In this document: piece after piece, positions 52,748-64,000 of the stretch
Layout: every line of letters begins with the position of its first letter
Position numbering within the stretch: the first letter of the stretch is position 1
Assembly: GCF_020085105.1 (NCBI RefSeq)
Contig: NC_058063.1
Location: 12,801,651-12,865,650 of the forward strand
Direction: 5' to 3'
Source of the DNA: Siniperca chuatsi
Taxonomy: Eukaryota > Chordata > Actinopteri > Centrarchiformes > Sinipercidae
Length of the DNA stretch: 64,000 bases
Translations under genes and position numbers: made by a program
Notes under the pieces: generated by a model
What the model saw: only the letters and a program-made list of their open reading frames with translations
What the model was told of the DNA's origin: nothing
The model's database searches: none

Positions 52748-54507
52748 TTTATTGTTTCCGCCATTGAGACATTCTGCAGATACCAAACAATTTATCTGCC
52801 TCCTGAATCCTCACTCAAAGTTTGAGAGCACGCCAAATAATACTCCACTCATTTCACCAAACAGCTCCGTGTGAAGGGCTGCTCGGAGGGCCTCTGCAAA
52901 GGAGTGGTTTGAAGTTAAATTGACACCTTTTGACACTTTTAACTCCTTGAGACAAGAAACTGAACCTTGGTGTGCCATGTTGGTAACCTTTGTTTAATAG
53001 ACAAGTTTCAGGTGATAAAATAAACAACAGAGGGAAAGGCTTGTTCAGACGAAATCGCTAAAAGAAAACTGCTGTACAGAAAAGATGTATTCAATCCTGT
53101 ACGGCACACACGCTGAGCAAGCCTCAACAGAACAATGCAGATCCAGAGTTGAAGCCCTTCATAAAACGGGAACATATATAAAAAACAAAACAGTTGTGAC
53201 ATTATCACCACCTTTTTTTCCCTTCATCGATGGTAGCTACTGAACATTTGTAGACCTACTCAATCATTAGCGAGAAACCTTCCTGTACATCTCTCTACAC
53301 CTGTACGTCCACACTCCAATGTGGTTTTATTATGTGTATATACATAGAGAATGTTTGTTTACCGTTTCCAATTATTTATTCAAGTTCTCAAAGGAGGGTC
53401 AGAAAACAGAGTGAGGGAGAGAGAGAGTATGAAAAACAAAGACAAAAAGAAAGAGGAAAACGAAAAAGAGGCAGAATAGCATTGACGAGGCAACATCCCC
53501 TCCTTTTCCCCAGGTCCAGTGCATCTGGTTTGCCCCTGAAACAGAATTACAAGGGGGAGGAATGAGAAGAAAGAGGAAAGAAAAGTCAGAGGAGGAAGAT
53601 GCTTAAGAAAAAAAATGAACACAAGAGAAACATATTTTAATGAGACAGTGTTTGTACTAGCCTCTGCAGAGGAAACATTGCACAACCAACAGTTTTAAAC
53701 AGATTTTTTTTTTGGGACACTACAGCCCACAAGTCTGCAAGTGAGAAAGTGCATAAAACAGTTTGACCCGACAATTACAACAATGCTACAAGCTGTTTCT
53801 TAGTGATGTAGGGAATACAGGAAGCAACTGGCCGTAAGATGAAGTGCAACCCACAGAAAAATAACAAACATTGCTCAAAAATACAATATGAACCATAAGC
53901 TTTCATTTAAATTTGATAGTGCTACATAAAAATAATACACATGCTTATAATAGTGTTAACATGAAACAAAAAGTACATTAAGGGGGTAGGCAAATCCTTA
54001 GTGGCACACTCCTCATCACTTCATGCAGGCTTCAAATTTTGAATACGCTCATCGAATTAATTACATTTCGTCAATTATAAATCTTTAAATTTCAGCTCAT
54101 CACTAATATGTCCTGTTTACACAAGTATATACACAAAAAACGTCAATATGCAATGCAATAATACGGAAAAACATGGATATTTCCAGTATAGTGAATATGC
54201 ATAATTGTGAATAACATTTTAAAATGACGCGTCCGCCTCGGACCTTGTTGGCTGGAGTTGCCTTCCCCTTGGTCCACTGATGAACAATAAATTGTAAATG
54301 TACATGACGTCACACACACTTGCACTGGCATGGCACATGCTGGTGGCTTGTGGTGCAACACCCAAACACACACGCATACATAATTTTACATAACACACAC
54401 TCCTCTTCAGGCAGGCTTGGGTCAGGCGGTAGTTTGGGGGGGTGTGTGTGTGTCAGAGGATAGCTGCATGTCTATACAGCTGTAGCTCTGTATTTACCTG
54501 CAGTGGC
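52748..54507 (-). other. eif5a 3' UTR (inferred), convergent with gps2
   Basis: No ORF with family features. A minus-strand AATAAA at 52753-52748 is the furthest candidate end; others lie near 53325 and 53370. The region includes a long purine-rich stretch (53400-53600, plus strand). Confidence 0.45.
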
Positions 54508-57500
54508 TTATTTACCCAAGGCTTTGATGCCAATTGCAGCTTCTTCATCCATTGCATTTAGAACGGTGATCTGAAAGAGCACAGCGGAGTCAAAACAAGG
54601 GGTTTGACTAAGATAGTTTCTTCCTGCTTACTCCATTCGATCACTTCAGCTGTTAAAAGTTGAGTGCTAAAAGTTTTTGTTTGGTTTCTGTCCAACACCA
54701 GCTTCAATATTGTAACCCAGGGGTCTTAAACTTCCAGATCAAGGACCAAATCTGACCCACGAGCCAATTTCACAATTTTTAAACACGTATTTTTCCCAGT
54801 TTGATATTTCCCCAAAGCAGCAAAATCTGATCATAAAAATAAACTGTCTTTGACATTTGACATAAAACACTTGTAGGAGGACTAACTGCATTCTGAGTTA
54901 CTACGCAGTACACCTGACACCAAAATGTGGCTTTCTAAACCTAAAAAAAAAAAAAAAAAAAAAAAAGACCTGGAGCACAAGCATTTTTAAAAGAAGTGGA
55001 GTTTTAATGTGACTGCTTCCTGTCTCATCTGCAAGAAGAAAGCTGCCTTTCTCCAGGAAAACAATCTCATGTGGCATCACTCCACTAAACATGCAAAGCG
55101 GTACGCTCGGCACGGTAGCGGGAAAGACAAGTTCAGCAAGAACAACCTGGTAATTTGATTTTGAGCCCTTTGTCTTAATCCCAGATCAACTGCATTACTG
55201 TGGTTACAATTTCAAAGTGAAGCTGAGAAAGTGTTGCCTGAAGTCCACTTTTATCATGTAGACAAGAGAGGCTTCAATCATCATTAGAGCTGAAACCATT
55301 AGTCAGTTAATTGATTAGTTGATGTACATACAATTATTCAATGTGAGAATTTGATGCTTTCTCTGTTTTAAATCATTTTTAAATGTAATATTTTGGGGTT
55401 TTGGACTGCTGGTCAGACAAAACAAGCAATTTGACGACAATTAATTTGAAAAGTAATCAACAGATTAATCAGTAATGAAAAGTGAGTTTGTTAGTCGTTA
55501 GTTGTGTCCCTAATCACCACCATATCTATCACATCAGTTATGCTAATGAGGCCATCAATAAAGCAAATATTTTTGTGGTAACATCTCAGATCATTTACCC
55601 TATATCAGCTAGCTGCAGTGTAACCATGACGATTCTTAATGTTTGAGTATTTCATAATCGGTTTCATGATGCTCTCAACAGCATCTGACAGGCACCGCCA
55701 TGACAGCGTCGTGTGTCCCGCCTAGTTTCGGAACAGACAAAATGCGGTAGAGACGAGTGTGAGGTGAGGTGGCAGTACTGACCAGGATCTCCTCTCCGGC
55801 TTCGTGCTTGCTCTCTATCTCTTTGCCCAGGTCTCCTTCAGGAATCTTCAGGTCCTCTCTCACCTCCCCACTGTCCTGGAGCAGGGACAGGTAGCCATCT
55901 TGGATCCCAATCAGCTGGGAGACGGGCAACAAAAGAAAAGAGTAAGCGGACACAGCATTTTGATACACGCAGGCGTTATCTTTTTCCTCCTTCTGTTCTT
56001 TACACTGAACTAACTGGTGGTTACTAAGTAGGCATGTGTGATTCATACTTTTAATGTGGCATACATAAAGTTTATTCCATGCACAAACATTTCGGTTTGA
56101 ATGATTTACATTATGCATTGCCCAGCATCATTAAAAACTGTTTCCACTAGGGTATGGGAGCACTGAGACTGTATGATTTCACCTCTACAGGAAACACTAA
56201 ACCATTTGCTTTTCAATTTGGCAAGCTTTGGCCATTCAACTACACAGAGCGTGTTTTAATCAAACCGGTTTGATCAGTAGTGTAACATATCAGGCTTTCA
56301 GTCTCTCCACAAATAGAGTGTAATCAAGAGGAAGCCGGCCTGCTTAGACATTTCTAAAATATAAAATTCATTTGTATCATTTGTAATAAATTACATGAGG
56401 AGTTTGAGATGAGATGAAATTAAAGAAGGAAGTAATTAAACCTGTATTAACTGATTTTTAGCTAATTTTTAACTATTTAGCTGTAAAATTCTCCACTATG
56501 TTGACCACATAGCCACTAACTTTGTCTGTCTCGGTGCTGAGCAGGTAGCACACTGTGCATTTATCTGAGCTTTTTTGCTGCCTACATCTGGAGACGACGC
56601 TGATGAGAGCTGTGAGACTGAACCAAAACAGTAAAACCAAAACAAGGAGCTGAAAGACACTAAACAGCTCCATAGCGCTGAGGAGAACTGCAGTGTTGGG
56701 TGATCGTTCTCCGTGGGGTTGTCACTACAAGTAGTCATTTAATCCACTGTTAATATAGAAATATTGATTTGTTCTATTCAAGTGTCCCAGTAAGCCGTGA
56801 CAGTGTGACAGTGAGCCAGCACCAGGACCCTGAAACTGAAGCAGCTAAATGGAATTCAGCCATCATTCATTTCATTATTTACACCTGTGATTTTCCGACT
56901 GTGACATGTTAAAACGTCTTCTGTGAAAAAGGCCTGCTGTCTTCCAAGTTTGACTTTTCACATGTGACTGTCCAGTTTGCTGCTTGAAATGAACAATCAA
57001 TAACTTTATCAGCTGTCACTAATTTCATTTACCATAACTGGTGAGTATCTGTCTCTTGGTGTCTGTATTGTTTAAGCTCACACAAAGAAATGTTCTTAGA
57101 AAAAGATACACCACTCTCAGTCGTTTTCCAATGACATACATGAGCTCATGAAAAGTACTGTAATGTTGTTCATCAGCTGATTCTCAATTCATCAACGCTC
57201 TTACTGCTGCTTACAAGCACATGACTGCACCTGAAGAGACTTTCAGTTTGATTCATGCTCTGAACTGCATGCTTATATAATGATGAATTTGACAAAAATA
57301 AAGCCACATGTGCTGCACCAGATTGAATTTGTGCTTCAGTATGATTTCAAAGAATTAGCAGCATTTCCCCTGACATTAGTACCAGTTGTTTCTCTTTCTT
57401 TCTTTGTGTGTTTACGTCGGCAAAGCTGTTCTCACTAAAGAGATTCTTAGTTGACTAATAATCATGGGGCTTTTTCAAATAACTGCTAATTGTCCTCCAG

Positions 57501-58843
57501 CAGCCGTGTAGAATTATCTCTGAAAATCTTGTGCCTAGTAACGACCACAGCCCTTTTGTGAATAATACTGTGATATTAGAGACGTGGCTATGCACTTAAC
57601 TCATTCTCCATCGGGAGACCATTACAAAAATCACTCATCACCCCAAATTACTTACTGACTAAGAGGAGGCGGCCCTACTTTTCTGCCACATTTGTTATAA
57701 TTTGTTAGTAGTTTGTATATTCATTGGCCTTTAGCCTCCTGTGGCTCCAGACCAAGCTTTGAGAAAAGTAACGTCACATAGTCTGACTTTTTACTCAAAC
57801 TCACCTGGGAGTGTGTGATTTGTTTACCTGGCCAAATGTTCTGAGTACTAGTATGAAACCGACTCACAGTTACAGGTAATGTATTCTTGGGAAGTGGGAT
57901 GTACTGTATTTTCACAATATACTAGATAACAAGCTACTGTAACAGCAACTGGGGACCTCTACAAGACCTCTTCAGTCCTCTGCCTGTCTCACCTGGTAAT
58001 CCATCCTCTTGATGTTGGGGACGTCCATGTTGTGGGTGGAAGGGCAGATGTCTTCATACTTCTTACCAGAGAAGATGTCGATACCAACCAAGTGGACCTG
58101 CGCGAGCACGAAACACACAGAAGCAATAAACAATCAGCTTTCTAACTGAAGTGTATCTCAAAACAAAACATCCACTAACATTAGCTATATTTTATCAATC
58201 AGTATCTATAAAATATTTAATGTCCAATGTGTACAAAAGTACTTGAGTTACGTATTATCTTTTAAAAAAAGGGTAGTTGGCTATCAATAAATATGGCAAG
58301 TGTATCATGTTTAAACATAATTTACAATACTTTTCCAAATACTGAATATTTTTTCAGTAATGGAAACATTATTGTTCTTGTACAGACTGAAAGTGTCCAT
58401 TAATGTGCATTAATATTAATGACTGTGACCTTGTGTTTATTTCATGAGATGAATGGAGAGATAGTAGAGTGATAATTCACTGACACTCGTCCACTGTCTG
58501 TATTGTCTCTCACGGGTGAAGTGAGTCCACATTGGGAAAAAAACAGTTGTCTGAACTATTTTACATTTCAGTTATTTGTCTTCATGCAATACAGAACTGC
58601 AGAAAAACGCCCTTTAGCTTCATTAGTTTGAGAACGTTTTGTTGCGTGGACGTCAGCACTTCCGGACATACTGACCTTAGCGTGGCCGTGCTTGCCAGTC
58701 TTGGAGGTGGACATCTCGACGATCTTGCAGGGACGGCCTTTCAGCACAACAAAGCCATTTTTACGCAGGGCCGAGCACTGCATGGGGTAGGTGGCGGATG
58801 CCCCGGCATCACCTGTCTGGAAGTCCAGCTCTGCATCTGCCAT
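54508..58843 (-). CDS. eif5a: Eukaryotic translation initiation factor 5A, 4 coding exons, 155 aa
   Basis: Coding exons, 5' to 3': 58843-58676, 58097-57993, 55914-55783, 54570-54508 (468 nt, 155 aa, GT-AG). Landmarks: [123 protein letters not shown]. The hypusination loop is intact, with Lys51 equivalent to human Lys50 because of one extra residue near the N-terminus. Deoxyhypusine synthase and hydroxylase modify this lysine, and the factor then relieves ribosome stalling, notably at prolines. An acceptor lies just upstream of the ATG (CCTCAG near 58854), so the 5' UTR is spliced from an upstream exon. EIF5A rather than EIF5A2 or EIF5AL1 is favoured by synteny with gps2 and gabarap. Confidence 0.96.
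54718..55150 (+). mobile_element. hAT-type transposon fragment with BED/C2H2-like finger
   Basis: The left end CAGGGGTCTTAAACTTCCAG matches the terminal pattern of vertebrate hAT elements (CAGGGGTCTCAAACTC). About 55000-55148 on the plus strand then reads [20 protein letters not shown] followed by [20 protein letters not shown]: CxxC plus H-x4-H as in the BED finger that opens many hAT transposases. A GT follows directly after NNL. A long A run (near 54942-54966) interrupts it, and no transposase core follows. It lies in eif5a intron 4 (between the last two coding exons), antisense to the gene. Confidence 0.55.
55285..55475. mobile_element. Dispersed teleost element, diverged copy, eif5a intron
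   Basis: GAGCTGAAACCATTAGTCAG, TTAATTGATTAGTTGATG and TTGGACTGCTGGTCAGACAA resemble the reversed order of the copy at 42600-42880. Confidence 0.5.
56430..56770. mobile_element. Dispersed teleost repeat in eif5a intron (tentative)
   Basis: TTTGTCTGTCTCGGTGCTGA, GCAGGTAGCACACTGTGCAT, GAACTGCAGTGTTGGGTGAT and CGTTCTCCGTGGGGTTGTCA form a string I recognise from many percomorph loci. The family is unknown to me. The overlapping minus-strand ORFs (66 and 80 aa) are read from this repeat and are not treated as genes. Confidence 0.45.
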
Positions 58844-60826
58844 GCCTGCTGCTGAGGCCAACACGCAGGAATGCAGACATTAACATATGTTCAGAATTGA
58901 TTCAGGAAAAAGATTGCAGCCACAGTTACTGTTAGAGCAAAGAGGTATATTGATTTAATATTGTGACATAAGACCAGATGTTGTCCGGTCCGGGATGACG
59001 ATCCAGTGATGCAGTTTTCCAAACTTTTTAGATTGTTCTGAGCGAAACAAGTACTGATACCAACTTTTAGTGTTTGACAGTTTTCGACCCACTGTGCTGC
59101 AGTATCGAAAAAGAATTCAGGAATCAATACCCAGACACAGCCTTTACTTGCTTACTTGACACCTTTTCACAAACCACCAATTTAGATGAAATATTGATTT
59201 AACAGCCACACAGAAAATATTGTAAAACGTATTGTAATATATGATCTTATTATTATCTTCTTACCCTTCTGACTGGTGTTTTCTGGGGCTAATTAAACTA
59301 TTTACTTTCAGGTCAGACCCAACGTTATTGTGGTACACACACTTGTATACTTGGATTTATATATCAGAGTAAGTAGTATTTATGCAAGTTAAATCCATGA
59401 AGAAAGACGAGCAGCCAGTGCTGCCTGGTGAATATCTGTAAATATCTCAGCAGAACAACATGGAAATGTGAGAGTTGGCTGGTGATAGCAATTAAAATTG
59501 GGGGCGCGGAGGAAATGACACTTTCATTCAGTGCTGAGCAAACAAGCAGACCAGACAGACAGGGCTAAATAAAGCAACAGAAACATGGCACCTGTTAGCC
59601 AAACCAAGCCCAGTCCTACTGTGCGAAGTAATCATTTCAATTATCACCAACTTATAATTGGAGTTTAATATCCAGCTGCAATTTTAGTCATCAGTGCTCG
59701 TGGCAAACTATGCGTCGTTTGCTAACCAAACTTTTTAAATAGCCGTGATGTCCCCGTTGTGCCACGAGTACAAGTCAGCTGCAAAAAGTTTAGCAACTAA
59801 CTCACAATGTTCAAAAATATAAACATATTCCTGAACAATATAATTCAGAAAAACAAGTGAAAGACCTAAGTTATGGGCTTTGCTGCTCAATTAGGGTGGC
59901 TGCTCACCGGGATAAACGTTAAACCTGGGCCGCTAATCCGCGCTAATGACCCATGAATCAAATTTCAAGCAGGCGTGACTTATTTAACTACCTCTCATGT
60001 TGTAAACTGAACATAAAGCATTAAATACTAGAGCGAAATGCAGCGGTGGGTGACAGCCCGGGGCAGTGTGCTGTGCAGCGTGTCCGCAGTGTTGAAAAGG
60101 AGAGGCTGACTGCGGCCTAACGTTAGCGCGTGCAGAACACACCACGGCCCGCCGTCGGTAACGTATAATAACGGCCGGTGTCCCCGCATCCATGCGCACT
60201 GACTGCACTCAGGCCGAGGCCCGCCGGATAAAGCAATTCAAGTTCACAAGGCGAAATGACAACCTTTACGGCACTTAAGCCAGACGCGACATTAATGTAG
60301 ACCTCCCGGTGAACGACCCTCATTTCTTTAACCCTGCGCTGGCCGTTAACACGCCCCCAGATGTGGAAAGTGATGACTTTTGTCCCGCTTGTGTACGATA
60401 ATGACTAAGCTAATACTCGCGAGGGCTACGGCGTGCACCAGCACAGTGAGGAGACTGTATCAGTTAGTTTAATCACGGTGTGTGCAGAGTTAGAGCATGT
60501 GGCATGTGTGTGTGAGCAATAAAAGTCCTCCTGAGTGTCAAATTCAGTCAAGTCTCGCAGGATTTGCAAACTTAAAACTGAAAAAGGCGAACGACTCATC
60601 GGGTATTTTTCCATTTTAGCCAACGTTAACGAGTCAGAATGGTTTATGAAGCTCCCGTTAGGATGTGATAAGTTAGCTAGATCTGCTGGTGGCCCACTGG
60701 TAAACCATGGGGGCGTTTAAAGGGAATATATCATAATACAGCTTCAGACAGACATGTGCATAGGATAACTCATCTGCTCAGGCGCAAACACGCCCCGTCT
60801 ATTGGATGTTTTGATAAGGAACTTAC

Positions 60827-61060
60827 CCTTGTGATAATGGCTCTCTTCTCTGGTGTTATTTATCAGTCTTTCTCCCTTTAATTCCTCCTCCTCTTTGCCT
60901 CCCTGTATCCGTGCTAACGGGTCGTCTGGCCGGTGTCTGTCTCCTCTGCTGCTGCTCGTTTGCAATGTCGCTCCCTTTTTCTTTAGCTATCAGCTATCTC
61001 CTTTATTATTCCTCTTTCATTCCTGTCGTTCCCGCTCTCCTCTCTTCTCCCTCTGGTTTG
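60827..61060 (-). promoter_or_regulatory. Probable eif5a 5' untranslated exon and core promoter
   Basis: The minus strand reads a purine-rich leader ending CACAAGG|GTAAGT, a strong donor after 60827. It would join the acceptor just before the eif5a ATG. The region upstream is rich in CT on the plus strand. CpG density is raised at 59930-60330 and 61080-61110. Confidence 0.5.
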
Positions 61061-61299
61061 TAATCCAGATTGCGGTTTACCTCGCGCAGAGGTACACAAC
61101 AGCCGCCGGGCCGAGAAGAATCAGAGCCCTGCCTGCTCCTGTGTCTGTACTGTCTGTAACGTTAGCCTACACTCCACCTTCTCTGTCTCTCCCTCATCCA
61201 GCTCCTCACCACTGTCAGAACATTAAAACAAAACATCTAAACACACAACTTCCCGTTGGAACTGTCAGAATAAAATCCCCTCGTTAGTAAAACGACGTT

Positions 61300-64000
61300 A
61301 TTACAATGTTTTTATGGAGTACGTCATGACAGCCTTAAAATCTAATTTTTATTACAAAAGCATCATTTGACCCCCTAAAAGAAACCCTCAAGGTTTAATT
61401 ACTAGCTTTTTCTAGAGCTTTCTACTGCATCTCATGGTTTTCATCACAGGATGGAGTTAGAACACCTATCATGGAGATAGCAGTTGTCATCCCCTGATGT
61501 AAGCTTGCACAGTCAGTAGTGTGTTACACTGAGCTCGAGTTCAGAATGTATATAAATGCAATACTATTCTAGAATGTAGACGTTACATTGTATTTCAGAA
61601 TGTATAATAAAATGTAACTGCAATACTATTCTAGAATGTAAACGTTACATTGTATTTCAGAATGTATAATACAATGTAACTGCAATACAACGTCTGCAGT
61701 GTGTTCTAGAATGTAGAACAGAACCTGGCTGATGCTGGATTTTTGAGGCTGATACCAATGTTGACATTAGAGAGTTAAACAGTTGTATCCGGCTGTCGAT
61801 TAATGGCAGATATATATGTTTAATACAAACGTACAAACAGAAACAAACATTCTTGATAAGGATCCCTTATTATTAAAGAACTGTGACCAAGATATGTAGT
61901 GTACAGCTAAAAAATAAACTTATCAGCACTCTCTTGTGGACCAGTTATGTAACAGGGACACTGTTACATAACAAATTACCTATCTTTACATGTCTTTGGC
62001 ATTTCTGTACAGCAGTTTCCTGTCAGCCGACATACACAATGATAGCAATAGAGCTGTAATGAGCAGAACGTGGCTGATAATATCGACCACGCCACTATAT
62101 TAGTCATGCTCTGATGTAAAGTGTGATGTGAAGTGGATGACAGGGAGCTCCCACAATCAGGCGCACATCAGATTTGCATTATATTGTCAGAAAGCTTCTT
62201 ATGATTGTGCCCTACTTCTCATACTTTTTAACATGTTTATACTTTATTTAGTTTATGTAAAAAAGCTGTTTATGCATTTATGCTAGAATGATGTTTATGC
62301 ATGTAGTCAGTAGTTCAGGGGCTATTGCCATTTAATTTGGGCATACCCTTTTAGGCGTTTGGGTTCAAAAGTAGAAATGAAACTAAATAAAAATCAGCAT
62401 AATATTAATTGCTTAGCGTGGAATATGGGTGTTTTCTCGTGTTTTTTTAACTGATAAACATCTGTTTAATTTGTTATCCTGCCAATAACTAAAATACTTG
62501 AGACTATTTATTCTTTCCCATTACTGGCATAATTACACACTTTTACATTGAAGGCGAAGTTGCACCTTTTCCGGTCTTCTCTTGGCTAACTTCAAGTGGC
62601 TTGATGCTTCTTTCATCCCAATTCCCATGAAACAAACCTCGGCAATTTGGCAAGTTCTGCGCATGCGTGGCTTTTCATTCTAGTGCAGGATGGACCACTC
62701 CGCTCTTCTGGAGTTTTTTACTTCTCATGGAGCTCTTACTGTACATAAACGCCGCAACCAGTGTATGTGCTGATCTAGCCACGCGTTTTGCAGATATTTA
62801 TCATAGGTTTCTTTAATGAAAATAGTGGAAACAATTGGCTAAAAAGATTTTAATTCCACACTGTCATCATCATGAGCCACTATTTTAATTTTTTTAAAGC
62901 ATTTGGGAATTGTTAAACACTTTAACATTTTCACTTTATTATATTGTTTGTACCCCAAATAAAAAGTGGCAAGCCGAGTTTTCCATATTATGCCAAACAG
63001 ACTCCAGTGCCTTTACTTGCATATTGAAGTAAAACATTTCTCATCCAGATGCAGTGAACTGAAAGCACAAGGCCTGTATCAGGGTGTGTACAGGACCTTC
63101 CATTAACTAAACACAAGATTAATAATTTACCCTGCATCTTTGAAAAATGTCTGAATCCACAGTATCAATGCTGCCATCCTGTCAGTGTGCTCATCCGCTG
63201 GCGGTAATTCCCTCTGCTGCTAATAATTACACTTCTAATTAGAGCCTTTTTTCTGTCCAGAGACCCATGGCTTCTGTGCACAGTGAATGGTTTCATTGAA
63301 CTTGGCAGTTCTTAGAGCTGCTGGGTTAAATTTAGTGCTGTGAAACTGGAGTCCTATGACCTATGTGCTGAGGGCTGTAGTTAAAGGCGTAGTTACTGTA
63401 ACCCCAAAATGAACATTCACTTATTGCTTTCTTAACCCTGTGTCAGATTAAACTTCTCTGTTCATATGGGGCCACCAAACCCACAGCAAGCTAGCCCTCA
63501 GAGCATAATACCAGCCCTCAAAAGTTAAAGTGGCTATGTATTTACAGGTCAAAATAATCATAAAATGTCCTTTCCAGACCTTTCCAGACAGCTTACCCAG
63601 CAATCAAATCCAATATGGAAGATTCATTTTAGGATGAACGTTTTCTTCAGTGCAGAGGAGCAGAAACCCACAGCTGGACTGAGACAAGGGAATTAGTTCC
63701 TAATCAATATTGGCTGTAATTACTCAGCAATGTAACAAAGTATTGTTACAATAAACTGATTACTTTGTAAATAATAAGTAAAAAAAAAAAAATCTCACAC
63801 TAATAATAGGTAAGTCCATCATATATAATAGGCTACTAAAATGAAAGTTGTCCCCATTCCCTGACTGATTTTCATCAAAATTAATGTCATCATCATCACT
63901 AAATGCATCATGTTGGACCAAGTCACACAGTTCTTCCCAGTATTGTTTTATTTCCTTCATTGTTTAAACATTCCCTTACTTGCGGTTTCATTTGAAGAGG
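61300..64000. other. Right-hand spacer, no gene recognised
   Basis: AT-rich. It holds the 62-bp tandem repeat at 61555-61692 and an acidic 66-codon minus-strand ORF at 63760-63960, which I cannot connect to any family. No splice-supported exon seen. Confidence 0.5.
61555..61692. repeat. 62-bp tandem repeat, about 2.2 copies
   Basis: ATACTATTCTAGAATGTA starts at 61561 and again at 61623, with TTACATTGTATTTCAGAATG in each unit. ATTCTAGAAT within the unit is itself palindromic. Confidence 0.8.

Noticed and set aside
56473-56738. Two overlapping minus-strand ORFs with a hydrophobic stretch
   Set aside because: Both lie in a dispersed repeat string; the hydrophobic part is composition only.
60853-61287. 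144-aa Ser/Leu/Pro-rich ORF
   Set aside because: Reads the pyrimidine-rich antisense of the eif5a leader and promoter; no family features.
61555-61692. Possible CRISPR-like array
   Set aside because: Units are directly tandem with no unique spacers, in a vertebrate genome.
63760-63960. Acidic 66-aa minus-strand ORF (DDDDINFDENQ)
   Set aside because: Start context and continuation are unsupported, and the C-terminal part reads an A/T-rich stretch. A transposase N-terminus was considered, but no diagnostic residues are present.

Overview
This window is nuclear DNA from a ray-finned fish, most likely a percomorph teleost. The genes are vertebrate, with short GT-AG exons. The spacers carry teleost-style dispersed repeats: palindromic MITEs, L1- and L2-type LINE remnants, a hAT fragment, and dinucleotide runs. 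Gene content matches human 17p13.1 (PLSCR3, PHF23, ELP5, CTDNEP1, GABARAP, GPS2, EIF5A), so this looks like a conserved vertebrate block. I worked from the sequence alone, and the species is not identified.

Layout, left to right. (1) 533-8163, minus: plscr3, seven coding exons, 320 aa. (2) 8.2-17.2 kb: a repeat-rich spacer with a TA run, a GT run inside a solo-LTR-like fossil, a MITE, two copies of teleost repeat families and a 5'-truncated L1 LINE. (3) 17355-18666, plus: a small secreted peptide precursor of 139 aa whose C-terminal core resembles osteocrin and natriuretic peptides. This is the most interesting locus here. (4) 20486-23111, minus: phf23, 320 aa, with a PHD finger at the C-terminus. 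(5) 24085-26187, plus: elp5, 296 aa, divergent from phf23 across about 1 kb. (6) 27976-36862, plus: ctdnep1, 245 aa, with the DLDET phosphatase motif. (7) 41766-43991, plus: gabarap, 122 aa, with a GC-AG third intron and a longer C-terminal tail than the human protein. (8) 46179-52003, plus: gps2, 332 aa, with an antisense LINE in intron 1. (9) 54508-58843, minus: eif5a, 155 aa, with a likely 5' untranslated exon near 60.8-61.0 kb. (10) 61-64 kb: a spacer with a 62-bp tandem repeat and no recognisable gene.

Exon models for all eight protein genes were joined by hand. Splice sites were checked base by base, and every summed CDS length is divisible by three and ends in a stop. The genes are mostly housekeeping: membrane lipid scrambling, chromatin reading, tRNA wobble modification (Elongator), nuclear-envelope phosphatase, autophagy conjugation, nuclear corepressor, and translation elongation. 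They share chromosomal position rather than one pathway. phf23 and gabarap both relate to autophagy in mammals, but nothing in the sequence links them functionally here.
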